Source: Actinomycetota bacterium
Lineage (GTDB): Bacteria; Actinomycetota; Thermoleophilia; Gaiellales; Gaiellaceae
DNA: 5,214 nucleotides
Reading direction: 5' to 3'
Assembly (NCBI GenBank): GCA_005885565.1
Contig: VAXK01000028.1
Location: 7,767-12,980, forward strand
The notes beneath the pieces are model-generated. The model did no database searches. It was not told the DNA's origin and saw nothing but the letters and a program-made list of their open reading frames with translations. Every line of letters starts with the position of its first letter. Within the stretch, counting starts at the first letter, position 1. The translations under genes were made by a program, and so were the position numbers. Positions 5,067 to 5,214 of this stretch are shown here, piece by piece.

Positions 5067-5214
5067 ATGAGAACCCTGCGAGCACCGGTCCTGATCCTGC
5101 TCGCCGTCGCCGTGGCGCTCGTCCTCGCCTCGGCCGCCGCCGCCCGAAGCTCGCAGCCGAGCCAGGTGCGCGCGGCCTTCTTCGCCAACTGGGATCGGTA
5201 CGCGCGCGGGTACT
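5067..5214 (+). CDS. Secreted glycoside hydrolase family 18-like protein (chitinase type), N-terminal part
   Basis: Only the first 49 residues are in the window; the frame is open to the end. A signal peptide, MRTLRAPVLILLAVAVALVLASAAAA, is followed by a short serine-rich stretch and then VRAAFFANWDRYARGY. This last segment matches the first beta strand of GH18 chitinases, usually of the form V-x-x-Y-F-x-x-W-x-x-Y-x-R-x-Y. GH18 enzymes cleave beta-1,4-linked N-acetylglucosamine polymers using a DxxDxDxE motif, which would lie beyond the window, so activity cannot be confirmed. Phe replaces the more usual Tyr in the strand (AFFANW), a conservative change. Its strong ribosome site and own upstream region suggest it is expressed separately from the ASST gene. 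Confidence 0.66.
   Translation, partial: MRTLRAPVLILLAVAVALVLASAAAARSSQPSQVRAAFFANWDRYARGY

Noticed and set aside
3808..5070. Plus-strand open frame of 420 codons overlapping the ASST gene
   Set aside because: Arginine-rich, compositionally biased shadow of the ASST frame with no domain signal.
3470..5188. Long open frame on the minus strand (572 codons) opposite the ASST gene
   Set aside because: The product is low-complexity, rich in Arg, Val, Asp and Pro, with no family motif. It is the mirror of high-GC codon bias in the ASST gene, which has clear motifs.
1..5214. CRISPR array, rRNA gene or insertion sequence
   Set aside because: No regularly spaced repeats, rRNA-like sequence or transposase motif was seen; the only tandem repeat is the 9-bp pair at 1445-1462.

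Overview
The window is high-GC bacterial DNA. The integrase lineage, the small membrane-anchored protein of 1645-2280, and a row of exported proteins (an ASST-type arylsulfotransferase lipoprotein and a GH18-like chitinase) suggest an actinobacterium, most likely of the Thermoleophilia (Gaiellales/Solirubrobacterales) type. This is an inference from recognised protein families; no marker gene is present.

Left part (1-1590) looks like the right-hand end of an integrated mobile island. It starts with the C-terminal half of a GHKL/HATPase ATP-binding protein. This overlaps by 41 bases a small STAS-like (DUF4325-type) protein, giving a tightly coupled kinase-like/STAS-like pair. Converging on it is a minus-strand tyrosine-recombinase (phage integrase) pseudogene (586-1525) with three lesions: most of the N-terminal region is missing, a one-base frameshift lies near 906, and the catalytic tyrosine is histidine. 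Just upstream of the integrase start lies a tRNA 3' fragment (complete T arm, 3' acceptor strand and discriminator base, without a 5' half). This is the expected remnant of a tRNA attachment site, so the island boundary is placed at about 1590.

Right part (1591-5214) appears to be resident chromosome and is dominated by exported proteins. Two minus-strand genes form a likely operon: a secreted cysteine-rich protein ending in a DUF3761 domain (2307-2861), then a single-pass membrane protein of unknown function (1645-2280). Divergent from them across about 124 bases is a plus-strand pair: a small secreted beta-rich protein of unknown function (2986-3489), then a lipoprotein of the arylsulfotransferase (ASST, Arylsulfotran_2-like) family (3515-4915), whose start codon is problematic. 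After about 150 bases of less GC-rich intergenic DNA, a secreted GH18-like glycoside hydrolase begins at 5067 and runs off the window.

The most unusual parts are the HATPase/STAS-like pair at the edge of a now immobile tRNA-integrated island, the multiply inactivated integrase, and the ASST lipoprotein whose signal-peptide n-region lies upstream of its first ordinary start codon.
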